DNA of 64,000 nt from Mactra quadrangularis. Its lineage: Eukaryota; Mollusca; Bivalvia; Venerida; Mactridae. Under the pieces are notes generated by a model. It did no database searches, had not been told where the DNA came from, and worked only from the letters and a program-made list of their open reading frames with translations. The position numbers and the translations under genes were made by a program. This document shows, one piece after another, positions 53,001 through 62,999 of this stretch. The stretch lies in the NCBI GenBank assembly GCA_025267735.1, contig CM046304.1:22633381-22697380 (forward strand). The letters are read 5' to 3'. Positions within the stretch are counted from its first letter, which is position 1. Each line of letters opens with the position of its first letter.

Positions 53001-56000
53001 GTAAAACAGAAAAATGTGAGCTTACCAACTGCTGAAATCTTGGTGGTAATGACACCTAACAGAACTAAAACAAAGAGCAAATTGATACCCTGAAATAAAT
53101 AAATATAACTTTACATTTACAATCTATAAGTACATGTATGTTGTTCACTAGTGAATATTATCGAACTCAAAAAATGGAAAGCATGCAAAATGGGCGGGCA
53201 TACGAGGGTATATGTTTGAAAAAAACTATTTCTGCATAGGAATAGGCAAAATAAACAAACTGAAAATGAAAACGCGATGGCATGGTGCAGTCACCTGCTT
53301 TTCTGGTTTAAAATATTCACTATTTGAATTAGAAAGCTTAACCTACGTCCCTTTCTTGATTTATGTTTCGTACATTTGCAAGAAACATTCAAAATCTTAT
53401 CAGTAAAGAAACAGATAACACTTAAACAAACAAGTGTACATTAAAAAAACCTGCAAAATTATTTCTGAATGTATCTGTTTTAGACAAATGAGAAAAGTAG
53501 CAAATTATCATACGATGAAAAAAATATAAATCTAAAAAAATATATACTTATAAATATACTTTTTAGGAATAAAACTTGACATTTATATCAGAGATAAATG
53601 AAAGCAAGGACATTAATAAAAAGATAAAATAAAAATTGAAAATATGAATAAAAATGTAGCGAATGACAATAAAGTCACATACCATTTTGTTAGTAACAAT
53701 GAACCTACTCGTTTGAACAAAAAATAACAATGGTGTCATTTGCGATGCTTTTAAATACTTGTATGCAAGGTGTAGCGACGCCATTGCCAATGGCTGATCA
53801 TAAATAATAAAAACATACTTATATACTTTGATAGTTATTGTTTTCACAGTTTCATACTAATGATTTTAAATAAGGGATATAATACATGAATAGAATTAAA
53901 CATACATGTTATGCATATTTAAGTATTGCAATAAAGCAAGTTATGACACGGATTATTTATAACACTTCTGTATCCAAATGGACAAATATTAAGTATTAAC
54001 TAAAATGCTATTTAAATTATGCAAATTATGAACTTTATGTTTTATTTTGCAATCTCTTTGGGCCATCTGCCTTAAAGTATCAAGTATTCATTTCCTTACT
54101 GTAAAACAATGATTTTATGATTTTTTTAAACATTAAAATGGTTAACTAAACATGTGAGCGAGTGTCTTTTAAAAGAAATGATAAAGGAAGAAACTACCGA
54201 TAATCGGAACATATCTGATTAAATTAATATAACTTACCATTTTGAAAGTACTACTAAGCCTTCTGCACACAGGATGTTGCCAATGTCGTGTGTGCGTGCT
54301 TTAAATACCTGTACTTTGCGTAACAACCTTCCAAAGGGCCATCAAAACTATTTTATTACACCTATTGTAGACTCAGGTATTATTGTCTTTTTAATTGCAT
54401 CCCCTTGACGCAGATAAGGGTATGATAAGGGTTCTTTTTATAAGTGCCTTTTTATGCTAACGACCTTAAGTAATGAATATGCGGCATCCGTCTTAACTTT
54501 GGAATAAGTACCATTACAAGAACCGTGAATTATAATTCTGACGGATTCGACCTTGGTTTGGAAACAAACTAAGCTAGATTAACATTTTGATAACATTTTA
54601 CTGCTGTTATGTAAATAATTTCACAACTTTACAAATAGAAAATATAAGATATAAACATATTTATACAAATGCGTTGGACTAAAGATTTAACAATACATGT
54701 ATTATCATAGAAATGTAAATTTCTGCCCCAAAAGCTAAATAAAATTATGTATTTGCTCTGCCTTTCGAAATATTTTTAATGATATTTCCAAACGTATGCA
54801 GAAAATTATAAACTATTTTGCAAGACATCGTTTTTTCAAGATCGTAATAATTATTGTTACAAATACTTAAACTGAATATCATAGCCAAGTATCAAATTAT
54901 TAACACCTAACTGGAGAGATTGTTATGTAATATCTGATAGATAAAATACGTGGAGTATTATTCGTCTGGGTTCATTTTACAGATACATTTTGACGATCTA
55001 TTTACAGTTTTAAGTATTAGTTATCATAAAGAAAGTTGTGAAAACATATTCCAAAATGCCATTTTTATATTCAATGCATCTGCCAAATGATCATTTCACT
55101 TCTTATGCAACTATTTTGAATATAAAGGTAAGTCACACATGACACATAACTGTAAAATCAAATTTGGAACTTACCATGTTGCAAGTAATCCTTTACGCAT
55201 CGAATAAAGCTTATAGATGACCCTGCCTTATATAACATCTTATACAGTGATTGATAATTTATTGTTGTATCGCGGAGGTCCTAATAATTGTATAAAATAC
55301 AACTAAAATTCAATTAGGATAAGGGTTTAAGTAGGGGTTGTATATGACACATTGTTAATTTGTATCATTAATCTTATCAACTTTTTTCATTATTGTTTAC
55401 AACATGCAAACATTTTACTTGGACACAATTCAGCAGTGGGTGTAATACATGAACGCTGTGTAGACACTTAAGGGGCATATTTTGAAAAAATGTAGACATT
55501 AACGACGTTGAAGTCGCTTTCTTTATTTGAGCTGCGGCGAGCTTGTATGTTTTACCTTTTTATATTGTCTGTATTTTTATATGCTTCTACATATTGTAAC
55601 CATATTTACGATTTTGGTAGATAAAGAATTGTTTTTTAATCTGGTGTATGTTTTATGTTCGAATATTTAACTATAGACGATATAAAGTTGTTGCCTACGA
55701 ATATATAGATCAACCCTCGTACTTAATGGTACGGTACTCTGTGATCACACGTATAAAATTTTTAATGAAGATCATCCATTTCGTACATGAGGCCTAATCA
55801 CACAGAATCAGAGTATTGCAACGTTTCATGGAGGTTACTTGGTGAGCACCCAAATATATTTCTACATGTAGTTAACAAATCATCAAATATAGTCTATGTT
55901 ATAATGACCAGCCACTGTGGAATGATAGTATATGCATAAAATAAATTATATGAGTGAACAAATATAACATTCCTTACCATTAAGCACTTGGTAACTTCTG

Positions 56001-56500
56001 AAAAGTCAATGTGAGTATATATATGTATGTATATATGAGTTGTAAGTCCGATTTTATGTTATATGTTTTATGTTATATAAAAAACTGACAACAAAAACAC
56101 TTTCAAATATATATTTTATTCAGAAAAAAATAACTCTTGTTTACATAAAAAATTCAATTAATATTTACTAAATGTATAAAGATGGTCCACTTGTTCTGAC
56201 CAATTATAATTATGAATTGGCGTTAATTGTAATATTTGTGAATTATATAGTTTGAATGTGTAGATAAACTCTTTGTGGCAACTGAAGTATGTTCAGAACA
56301 TATATACTTTCATTTGTTTTATTTATATATTTTCTTGGCGACAAAAATACAGTTTACATATGTACATACGATGTTGTCACGTTCATAGGTTTTAAACAGG
56401 AACAATGTCTTAATGCAGATATTTAATTGAAATATTTCGCCTATTTCAATCAAGTGAGCTTTTTTGGACAAGACATTGCTCTGAACTGTTTACTCACCAT
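41062..56500 (-). CDS. Gene C: secreted five-domain EGF-like repeat protein with several candidate first exons
   Basis: Seen: signal exon 53089-53026 (after an ATG exon it reads MGINLLFVLVLLGVITTKIS), domain exons 49209-49063, 46351-46205, 45877-45731, 43048-42899, 41543-41406, and tail exon 41147-41062. With any ATG exon this gives 293 codons plus TAG. The first four domains share the pattern A/T-L-x-E-A-C and end C-K-C-x-T-G-Y-K-D-D-G-S-G-T-C. Exons at 45.7 and 46.2 kb are almost identical and the 42.9 kb one differs by one extra residue, so they are recent copies. The last domain (AVSEITC type) resembles the membrane-proximal domains of the other genes. The tail has NGA followed by a hydrophobic segment. 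Candidate start exons end at 53683, 54238, 55175, 55978 and 56498. The introns hold dead exons, a Tc1-like transposon and a SINE. Confidence 0.75.
42083..42156 (-). pseudogene. Relic domain exon in gene C intron, unit 1
   Basis: Minus strand: acceptor AATGTAG, then LFDACSATSDCAAVTYFEC followed by DIGI and TAG at 42085-42083. Three of the six cysteines remain before the stop; no C-x-C part and no donor are present. Copies in units 2 and 3 stop at the same place. Confidence 0.5.
42645..42880. repeat. Conserved intronic block next to the multiplied domain exon
   Basis: A noncoding-looking block beginning near AGCTAGAAACGCCACAACTG precedes the domain exon on the plus strand here, at about 45495-45710 and at about 48825-49010, with a diverged copy at about 58350-58500 in gene D. 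Indels shift the plus-strand frame between copies, so it is probably not coding. It shows that the exon moved with its intron between genes C and D. Confidence 0.5.
44236..44307 (+). repeat. tRNA-like module at the end of unit 1
   Basis: It has an A-box-like TTGGTCCAGTGGTAGG and a B-box-like GGTTCGATCCC at tRNA spacing, but the first and last seven bases do not pair. It is a tRNA-derived repeat, not a tRNA gene. It abuts the truncated exon of unit 2. Confidence 0.5.
44314..44409 (-). pseudogene. Truncated copy of the gene C last-domain exon, unit 2
   Basis: Homologous to 41543-41406. The acceptor context TTATAG is kept, but the first Cys codon reads TTC, and the exon breaks off after the fourth Cys, where it runs into the tRNA-like module. 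The fifth and sixth Cys and the donor are gone. Confidence 0.6.
44915..44988 (-). pseudogene. Relic domain exon in gene C intron, unit 2
   Basis: The unit 2 counterpart of 42083-42156, ending in the same TAG. Its third Cys codon has become TAC. Confidence 0.45.
47534..47606 (+). repeat. tRNA-like module at the end of unit 2
   Basis: A copy of the module at 44236 with the same A and B boxes and no acceptor stem, directly before the truncated exon of unit 3. Confidence 0.5.
47612..47707 (-). pseudogene. Truncated copy of the gene C last-domain exon, unit 3
   Basis: Same truncation point and same first-Cys-to-Phe change as the 44.3 kb copy, so unit 2 and unit 3 derive from one already damaged unit. 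Confidence 0.6.
48215..48288 (-). pseudogene. Relic domain exon in gene C intron, unit 3
   Basis: The unit 3 counterpart of 42083-42156, with the same terminal TAG. Here the second Cys codon has become AGT. Confidence 0.45.
49589..51129 (-). mobile_element. Tc1/mariner-like DNA transposon, defective
   Basis: Perfect 22-bp terminal inverted repeats at 49591-49612 (starting CAGCAAAAATAAAAACC) and 51106-51127, flanked by TA at 49587-49588 and 51130-51131. The neighbouring sequence joins up like the uninterrupted site in unit 2 (near 46730), so the target was a single TA. It contains a broken transposase gene. Confidence 0.8.
49875..50913 (-). pseudogene. Tc1-like transposase, frameshifted and catalytically dead
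   Basis: The N-terminal part (50913 to about 50640) has a helix-turn-helix with VSRMFNCSRNTVHELVRRYR. After frame changes near 50640-50690 a long open stretch runs to the stop at 49875. The second acidic site (FQHDNARPHTA) and the last (SPDINPIEHIWD) of the DD34E triad are visible, but the first is Asn in FSNESRY where the family has Asp. The reading frame is broken at least once or twice, so no full-length enzyme is made from it. Confidence 0.75.
51250..51352. repeat. Four-unit minisatellite of palindromic GC-rich hairpins
   Basis: Four units of 23-27 bp, each centred on GCTCCGGCGGAG or a near variant (CTCCTGCGGAG, CTCCGGTGGAGC, CTCCGGCGGAGC). Each can fold alone. It lies in a stretch of about 400 bp present only in unit 3. 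Confidence 0.6.
51912..51985 (+). repeat. tRNA-like module at the end of unit 3
   Basis: The third copy. It has one more C in the T arm, which improves T-stem pairing, so it may be closest to the ancestral form. No acceptor stem. Confidence 0.5.
52253..52490 (+). mobile_element. Complete tRNA-derived SINE with target-site duplication
   Basis: The head (52253-52327) is tRNA-like, with A-box TGGCGTAGTGG and B-box GGTTCGAATCC, and the anticodon arm TCTGACTTCGAA recalls tRNA-Arg. A body of about 150 bp and a run of 16 A follow. Direct repeats AGCTTGGTGACTCAAA (52237-52252) and AGCTTGATGACTCGAAA (52491-52507) frame it. It lies in the intron after gene C's signal exon. Confidence 0.75.
52621..52974 (+). 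CDS. Unrecognised 117-residue open frame in gene C intron
   Basis: An uninterrupted plus-strand frame with mixed composition and six Cys. I recognise no family. It lies between the SINE and the signal exon, on the other strand. A frame of this length is expected about once by chance in this much AT-rich sequence, so it is probably not a gene. Confidence 0.15.
   Translation: MALLCTDISNCHTEYMLETDASIRATHKLIMCKAYTPVERIMDNDAINGSDGNGKLNGYEQSNCLNIFPNSIYNEQCTSMYNALTIYPYCLGFKIEGCEENIISIIEHIADHFADMF
53683..53770 (-). promoter_or_regulatory. Gene C candidate first exon 1a
   Basis: Minus strand: a TATTTAAAAG box (about 53757-53748), a leader of about 60 nt, ATG at 53685-53683, then donor GTATGT. It lies about 600 bp upstream of the signal exon and is paralogous to candidate 1b around the TATA box and start, so the two look like a promoter duplication. 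Confidence 0.5.
54238..54320 (-). promoter_or_regulatory. Gene C candidate first exon 1b
   Basis: Minus strand: GGTATTTAAAGC (TATA-like, about 54310-54299), leader, ATG at 54240-54238, then donor GTAAG. It shares the TATA region with candidate 1a about 555 bp away. Confidence 0.5.
55175..55250 (-). promoter_or_regulatory. Gene C candidate first exon 1c (equivalent of the gene A and B promoters)
   Basis: Minus strand: TTATATAAGG (55235-55226), a leader ending TTACTTGCAAC, ATG at 55177-55175, then donor GTAAG. The end of the leader and the TATA spacing match the genes A and B start exons, so this is the ancestral promoter position for gene C. Confidence 0.6.
55978..56035 (-). promoter_or_regulatory. 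Gene C candidate first exon 1d (weak)
   Basis: Minus strand: a TATATATACT stretch (about 56023-56012), a short leader, GCTTAATG with ATG at 55980-55978, then donor GTAAGG. The ATG|GT plan matches the other candidates but I see no close paralogue for it, so it may be chance. Confidence 0.3.
56362..56418 (-). other. Conserved noncoding element downstream of gene D
   Basis: CATTGTTCCTGTTTAAAACC followed by TATGAACGTGACAAC, about 870 bp past the gene D stop. Confidence 0.5.
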
Positions 56501-56610
56501 TTGTATTGAGATATTAGAATGCAGATTTCAGGTGCAAGTACCTAACATCAGACATAACGTACATCTCAAAACACTCACGTGGCAACTTGGTATGTATATA
56601 TTAAAACTAA
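56498..56610 (-). promoter_or_regulatory. Distal first-exon cassette upstream of gene C
   Basis: Minus strand: TATATACATACC (about 56598-56587), leader, then ATCTCAATACAA, ATG at 56500-56498 and donor GTGAGTAAAC. Near-identical cassettes occur at 4.37 and 40.4 kb, each about 580-790 bp beyond the stop of the gene before it. Conservation of ATG plus donor suggests a used alternative start exon; this is inference. Confidence 0.45.
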
Positions 56611-57288
56611 ACTGAAAGGTCTAGATTATTGTTAAATCTGGTTATGATACAATCAATAAACAGAAGGCTAAAGGCTAAATTAAGTATGGAAAGCAACGGA
56701 TGCCAGTAGAGATGCAAATAGAAATACAACAACTTATTCTTGACAAATTATTAGTTCCTTTATCATGTTGCTCACAAGGGTGGAGAGCAAATATTTCTTG
56801 GTATTTATTTTGAATTGTAATTTCTTCAAATAGGCGAATAAAGTAAAATGTTAATAAATATCTTGATCAATAATTATAGAACCCACAAATATAACTAATA
56901 CTATTATATGTACATTCTTGACAGAATTTACCTTTTTAACATATCTTTTTACAAAGAAAATCAATACTTTTTGGCTGGAATCTGCGGATTTGTCGCTCCG
57001 AAAATATGACATGTTTTGAATTTATTCTAACACAATTTGTTCATATATTTAAAGACAATGTAAACAATTCGCTTTTTTGTTGTTGAACATTTCAAGATAA
57101 CGCTGTTTGTGCTAATTAGCACTTATTACCAAGACTTGTGCATGTTTATAAAATGTTCATCATTTTAAGATTAATTATCTAATGAAAGTAGCCTAGCAAA
57201 CATAAACAATAAAAGTTCACAACACTGGACAGGATATTAAAGATTCTAAAGAGTTTATCAAGGTGTCATATATATTCACGTCTCCACT

Positions 57289-60200
57289 CTACACCAGCAA
57301 TTTGTCAACCAATCGAATCACCAGTATTGAGAACATCATCCAAATCATAGCCTTTGTCGCTGCGGCACCTGATAATATAAACACAGAACACATTTTTACA
57401 ATCATGATAGATGTTTAATGGTAACTATAAATCGTCTATACGTTTGATTAAACCAATAATAATTCAATTATTTTATCAATACTTCTACGACAACAACATC
57501 ATAAAATATATGTACATGTATATTAGACACACCTATACAGGTTAATGGCTAAACTCAACTGTAAATATTGTAGAACCAGAAAAAAATGAGTTTGCGTGTA
57601 TGGTCCTATCATATTGTGATGTAGAAAAGATGCTTTAAAACATGTCTTTACCTGAACATAGATTGCCTTCTTCTACATATCCTTCATCACATTGGCATTT
57701 ACTATCTGTACCACAAACAGCATTATCTGGACATTTACTGACATCATCCGCGGTACATTCATAGTCAGTCACAGCTGAATAAATAATAATCAAGAACTTT
57801 TTATCACGTATATATGACAATGAATTACCATTATCAAAAAAGAAATGAAGTACATTTTTAGTCTTAAATCGTAACGCATATTTTTGTACTTCATCACCAA
57901 TAAACAATGGTACCAGATCCTTTATGCATTTCCCAATACTGGAATATTATATTTAAATTTTGACGGCAATACGTAAAGGGTTGTTGTGGAGCCCTTTTTG
58001 ACGGTGCATGTCTGAAATAAACTTTAATTTCCGTTGTCTTCAGATGATACATGTTTTAGTTTTTTGTAGACAATGTAAATAAATAAAGATTGATTCATAC
58101 TGATGAAGCAAATCAGTATTTAATAGGAGTGTATAGTATACCTTTAAGAACACAGTTTCCATCACTGTCTGCTTTGTAATCACTATGACACGCACAATTT
58201 GTGTCACATACAGCGTTAGCTGGACATTCTTGCTCATCTGTACATGATTCGTCCAATTCTTGAAAAGAAAGAAAAACCAGTAAATATATAATATACTTAT
58301 ATGATTAAACACGTTTTTATACTTACGACCCGTGTGACTCCAATGTGAAAAGCTACGACTTCCTACGACTAATGAGCACGGAGATGACTCCGGCACTAGT
58401 GCAAATCATAACGACTCTAATACAGCATTTTTAAAACTAAATATGAATTACAGATGCAGTTGAGATCAGTCATTGAAGCATCGGCGTAAAAGAAATATTT
58501 CTAATAATTACATCTGTAGTCGTTGTATGTTCATACAACAATATTTCGTGTGTATTATATTGAACATGATTTGAATCGTAACCAATCCTCGAGCGTTTTG
58601 TGAAGTCGTGTAGCAGGCGTTATGGTCATTCCTGATTTTGGTCCTTCGTGTTGAAGTCTGAGGAAGATAAAGTTCTGCCACGACAACTACCGAATTGGAG
58701 TCGCGGCCTTTGGAATATCGTCTCGGAATACTTAGATTATTTCAAAATTAATTATGAAGCGGCTACAATATGTGTGTTGTTAAGGGACATACATTTTAGA
58801 CTACCATTGTATAATATTGTACAATCTACGTGTTATGTTAAAGCTGTTAATTACATCTCTCGGCAATATAAACAAGTAAAATGTTCCTTAATTGCATAGA
58901 AAGTAGAAAATGAGATAAAAAGTATGTTTTACTTTTATCCGGAATACAGGTACCAGATCCATCATCTTTGTAACCAGTCTTACAATTACATGTATCAGCC
59001 GACTGATCATTATTGGTATTTACGCATTCAGCATTTGGATCACTGCACTCACTATTTTCAGTACAATCTTCACCCAGTGCTGTAAGTCAGAGATACTATT
59101 CATATAAATGAATGTCTTAAATGTAAGTCACTGTCGAAAGTTTAAGGGGCGCGTTAAAGCTGTGTTTATTTTTAGATACGCATTAATTTCTGACACCTGG
59201 GTCCATAGCGCTGTTGGTAGCGAGTCGGGATTTCGAATTAAGTATTCCGATATCTATCGAAAATCAAAGTATAGAAATACAGAAACACTTTCGTGCACAT
59301 TGAATCCTAACAAATCCATACTTATGATTACTCCTTAGACATTAGATTTAAGTGCGAATCAAGCAGTGCAAAAAATGCGGGCGAAGTGTTATTCTACCCT
59401 GTATTACTAGCAAATATTATAAAGATTTCATTTTCCTCTTCTTGCCATACAAAATCTTGAAGTAAAGTTTTCCATGTACACTTTGCGTACAAATACTGAT
59501 GGTTCCTTAGTGTAGTTTAATATTAAAAATATGGTACACTACTGTAAAACAACTTAAACTTCAAGTATTACAATGAATGAACGCAGTATCATTACATTGA
59601 ACCGATGAGTCAAATGGTCCAACTACTTTTATCGCATGGAAATCGCCGAAAGTCGAAAAACTCTAAATAAGCTCAAATTAATAAGGCTTGAAACATTGCT
59701 TGAAACGTTCAACAAATGAAATGCGTATGAAGTTTTTCAGCTAAATTGAAATTTGGTAAACTTTCTTTGGACGTTCAAAGGTTTATAGTAAAGATCAATA
59801 TCATAAATCGACACGTTTTAAGGCAGCTGGTGAGTGTAATGCATTCACTGAGCTGCGAAGGGAGCGTAATGTAGAAAAGCGTTCTCGTTGGCAATTTCAA
59901 GTTCAAAAATCGCCAGTAAAAGCTCCGAAATATACCATTACTTATATGCATTATTTCAAAGACAATATGATCCAATCATAAACAAATGATGTGTTATACA
60001 AGTAATTAAATATATCACAGTCATGGATGTTGATAATTATTGAATAATTAAGATGGCTAGAACTTAGCATTAAATTCGTTCTTAGGAGTATTTATTTTAT
60101 GATCAACTTTTAAGAAATTATTTTGCGACACAGAAGCGTCTAAAATGATGGCATGTGAACAAGCCATTAAAGTTGATTTTACATACTTTGTAACTCTGTT

Positions 60201-62558
60201 CTGGAAATATTGTATTCCATTATAAATTGATTACTATGCTGAAACTTGTTTTAGAGTATTGCTGTACTTATTACATTGCTGTTGCTGTTTTAGAAGAGTA
60301 ACTAATATATTTAAATTGCATTCTTTTCGGATAAACTTTCTAAAGCTATGTTTTAATTTACTCAAGACAATGTATACTAATAAAACATTTCAAACAGTAA
60401 AACAATACATACTTAGTAGACATGCACCATTAGCATCTGCTTTGTATCCATCAGCACAGGAACATGTAGTACTTGAACATATTGCATTTTGTACATTTTC
60501 ACAGTCAGCGTCATTTAAGCAAGTGTCATTCAGTCCTTTTATATGTAATAAGAGAAAAGTTCGTTAAACGAAAATGAGGCAATTTTGAAAAAGATATACA
60601 TAGTAATACGCTATTTGCGTTTGTCCACTAGGATGGAATTTTTGAATAGATAAGAGTATCACAGAATCAGCTTAGACAGCTATGCCGATCATTTATTTTT
60701 AGAGGTTATTTTGGTTATTTCGGTGTAGCTGTCTAAGCTGATTTGTGATACGCTTGTCTATATAAAAAACATCCAAATAGACAAACAAAAATATGTACTG
60801 GAAAGTAGGAAAAACCCTCCTTCTTTTAGTTGAAGATAGGCTACATGTACTTAAATTAGGATTTCTACATGTTTGTCAAGTTGGTAAATTTTGTTTTTAA
60901 AAATGGTGGTGTTTTTAGCGTAATATGAAGTAATGCGTATTTATTTTGCAAACACGAAAGTTTTGTTGGATAGAATTCATTGAAGGTCTCTGGTACATGT
61001 AATAGTAGACAGCAGATACAAAACAACAAACTGCACTACACCACAAAAGTTGTTCTTCTCTCTTAGACTATAATACATTAATGTTATCAGGGTTTGCAGT
61101 GAGACATTCATTCAAACGCAAACTTATCAGGAACCGATTATTATCGGAAGAATCACATCGATAGCAGTTACCGACTCCAACTGATGATCGATTATAATTT
61201 TCAGCCATTGTCCCATCCCTACTTGTCGATAAAAGAATTATTTTTATTGTCATACAATATGTCATCTGATATAAATTTACTCCTTATAAAGTGAATAATA
61301 TATGGTTAACTGATGTCAAATACAAAGTAGAATGTTTAAAATTTGATTTGTCGCTAATCATAAACTCCACCGGGGTTTATTAATGAAACACTTTCCCAGC
61401 GATTTAATGCATCCTGCTCTCAGAATAGCCTTTAGTCAAAGCAGAATAATATTATACATCTGCTTATGATGTTTATCAACACCTAAATATGTGACACTTA
61501 TTAAAGTAAAAGTGGATGAAAATTTAGGATATCAAAACATTGATTTGACATAAATCTTAACTAAAACAAAAACATACTTAAAAGTTTTAAACCAAAGTGT
61601 TATATCTCCCGTTTTTTAAAGTTTATAGATTAACTTATACGTACTCAAAATTGGATAACTTAACTTATGTTTTAGTATTAGGACAAGTTTGCACCGGTCT
61701 AACATGTACAACTGTCAACGCTGAGTGTGGCAGTGTTAATACGAGTACATGAACAACTGGTTATAAACCAAATGATGCTGGTACTGAATATGAAACTTAA
61801 GGTAGGTGAGCACTCATACATATTTCAGTGTAAAAACAGTAAAAACAATACAACTAGACATATTGTAAACAGGTCGAGTAAAAACAAATACGTTTATATA
61901 AATGATCTGAATAGTCATGAAATTGTCACGAGTTAAATATTTTTGGTTTATTTTGAGTTTGAAACTGATAAAATTACATGGCAAAAAATTATTTGTTCTA
62001 AAAACCTATGTCATCTTAAATGCTAAATATAATGTTGAATTTAAAACTAAGCGTCAATATGAATAAAAGCCAGAATATGATTGCGACTTAAACTATATTG
62101 TATATACACATATCTTTTGAATGTATTCTTATTTTTGTATGTAATATATATTTTTCATCTATCTATTAATATTTATTTAACGGTATCCGGCTATTAAATT
62201 TCGCGAGATAACAACATGGTTAACTAATACGCTTGTAGTATAATATTCATTTCATGATATGTTAAATGCGTAATATCGATTTAAAGTTTCTGACAGTTCT
62301 TCTTCGTAATTTAAAACTTATTCTGAAAGCCTCATAGAAATAAAGTAATTCAAGTTGTAGTCATACTAAATTATGTTAGTAATCAGTACAGATTTTTGTT
62401 TAATGTTACTTACTTACCTTTAGCAATACAGCCACTTATATCCTCTTTGAACCCGGCTTTACATTTACATGTATCAACAACATTATTATTATCAGTATCT
62501 ATGCATTCAGAATTAGTAACAGTACAATTTCCTGTAGTAGTACAAGTACCATTCAATG
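57289..62558 (-). CDS. Gene D (5' end not found): EGF-like repeat protein with C-terminal anchor signal
   Basis: Seen: domain exons 62558-62418, 60535-60413, 59079-58933, 58258-58142, 57774-57652 and tail exon 57368-57289, all joined in phase 1 to 243 codons ending in TAG. Each domain has six cysteines with C-x-C; the third matches gene C domains to the letter over YKDDGSGTC. The tail reads GAAATKAMIWMM and on into a hydrophobic segment, two codons shorter than in A-C. No signal exon or further domain exon was found between 62560 and 64000, so the 5' end probably lies beyond the window. An inverted dead exon sits in the first visible intron at 61.7 kb. Function inferred as for gene A. Confidence 0.75.
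60646..60761. repeat. Foldback element in gene D intron
   Basis: Arms 60646-60682 and 60726-60761 are inverted copies (AATCAGCTTAGACAGCTA / TAGCTGTCTAAGCTGATT) with a few mismatches, around a 43-bp loop. Likely a small MITE. Confidence 0.55.
61676..61801 (+). pseudogene. Inverted, dead EGF-like domain exon inside gene D
   Basis: Unlike all other family exons it lies on the plus strand: acceptor TTTTAG, a 126-nt phase-1 exon, donor GTAGGT. It reads LGQVCTGLTCTTVNAEC before the break. The position of the fourth Cys is AGT (Ser), the fifth is TGA (stop, 61750-61752) and the sixth is TAT (Tyr), all one substitution from TGT or TGC. A second stop, TAA, is at 61798-61800. Spliced into gene D is impossible because of strand. 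It is a decayed copy left by a small inversion. Confidence 0.6.
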
Positions 62559-62999
62559 CTAAAATACACAGAGATGTCAATCAATTAATGAAGCACACTC
62601 AGCATGATACTACGTGTACAATAAGTAATGCAACTTTGAAGGCGAAATTCAATTCTAGAGCACCAGTTTACAGCTTAGGGTTATGTATTACGGTTTAACT
62701 TATAGACAATTGGGAATAAATAACATATAAAAGAATCATTCATCACCGATGGGTATACTTTACTGAGCGCTGAAAGGCTTTAATCAGTTTAATGTTTGGT
62801 ATACGCGTTTTATGTATGTAAGTAAGCTACAGGCTCTACAACAACATACAGGAGAACTTGTATATATATGAAACGTTCTTTGATTTAAGTTAAAACATAT
62901 TTACCAATCGACATACTTAAAAATCTATGCAAATATCAAATGAATGTAAATTGTATATGAAATGTCACGAATATCTAAACGAAACTATAGTACAGATAT

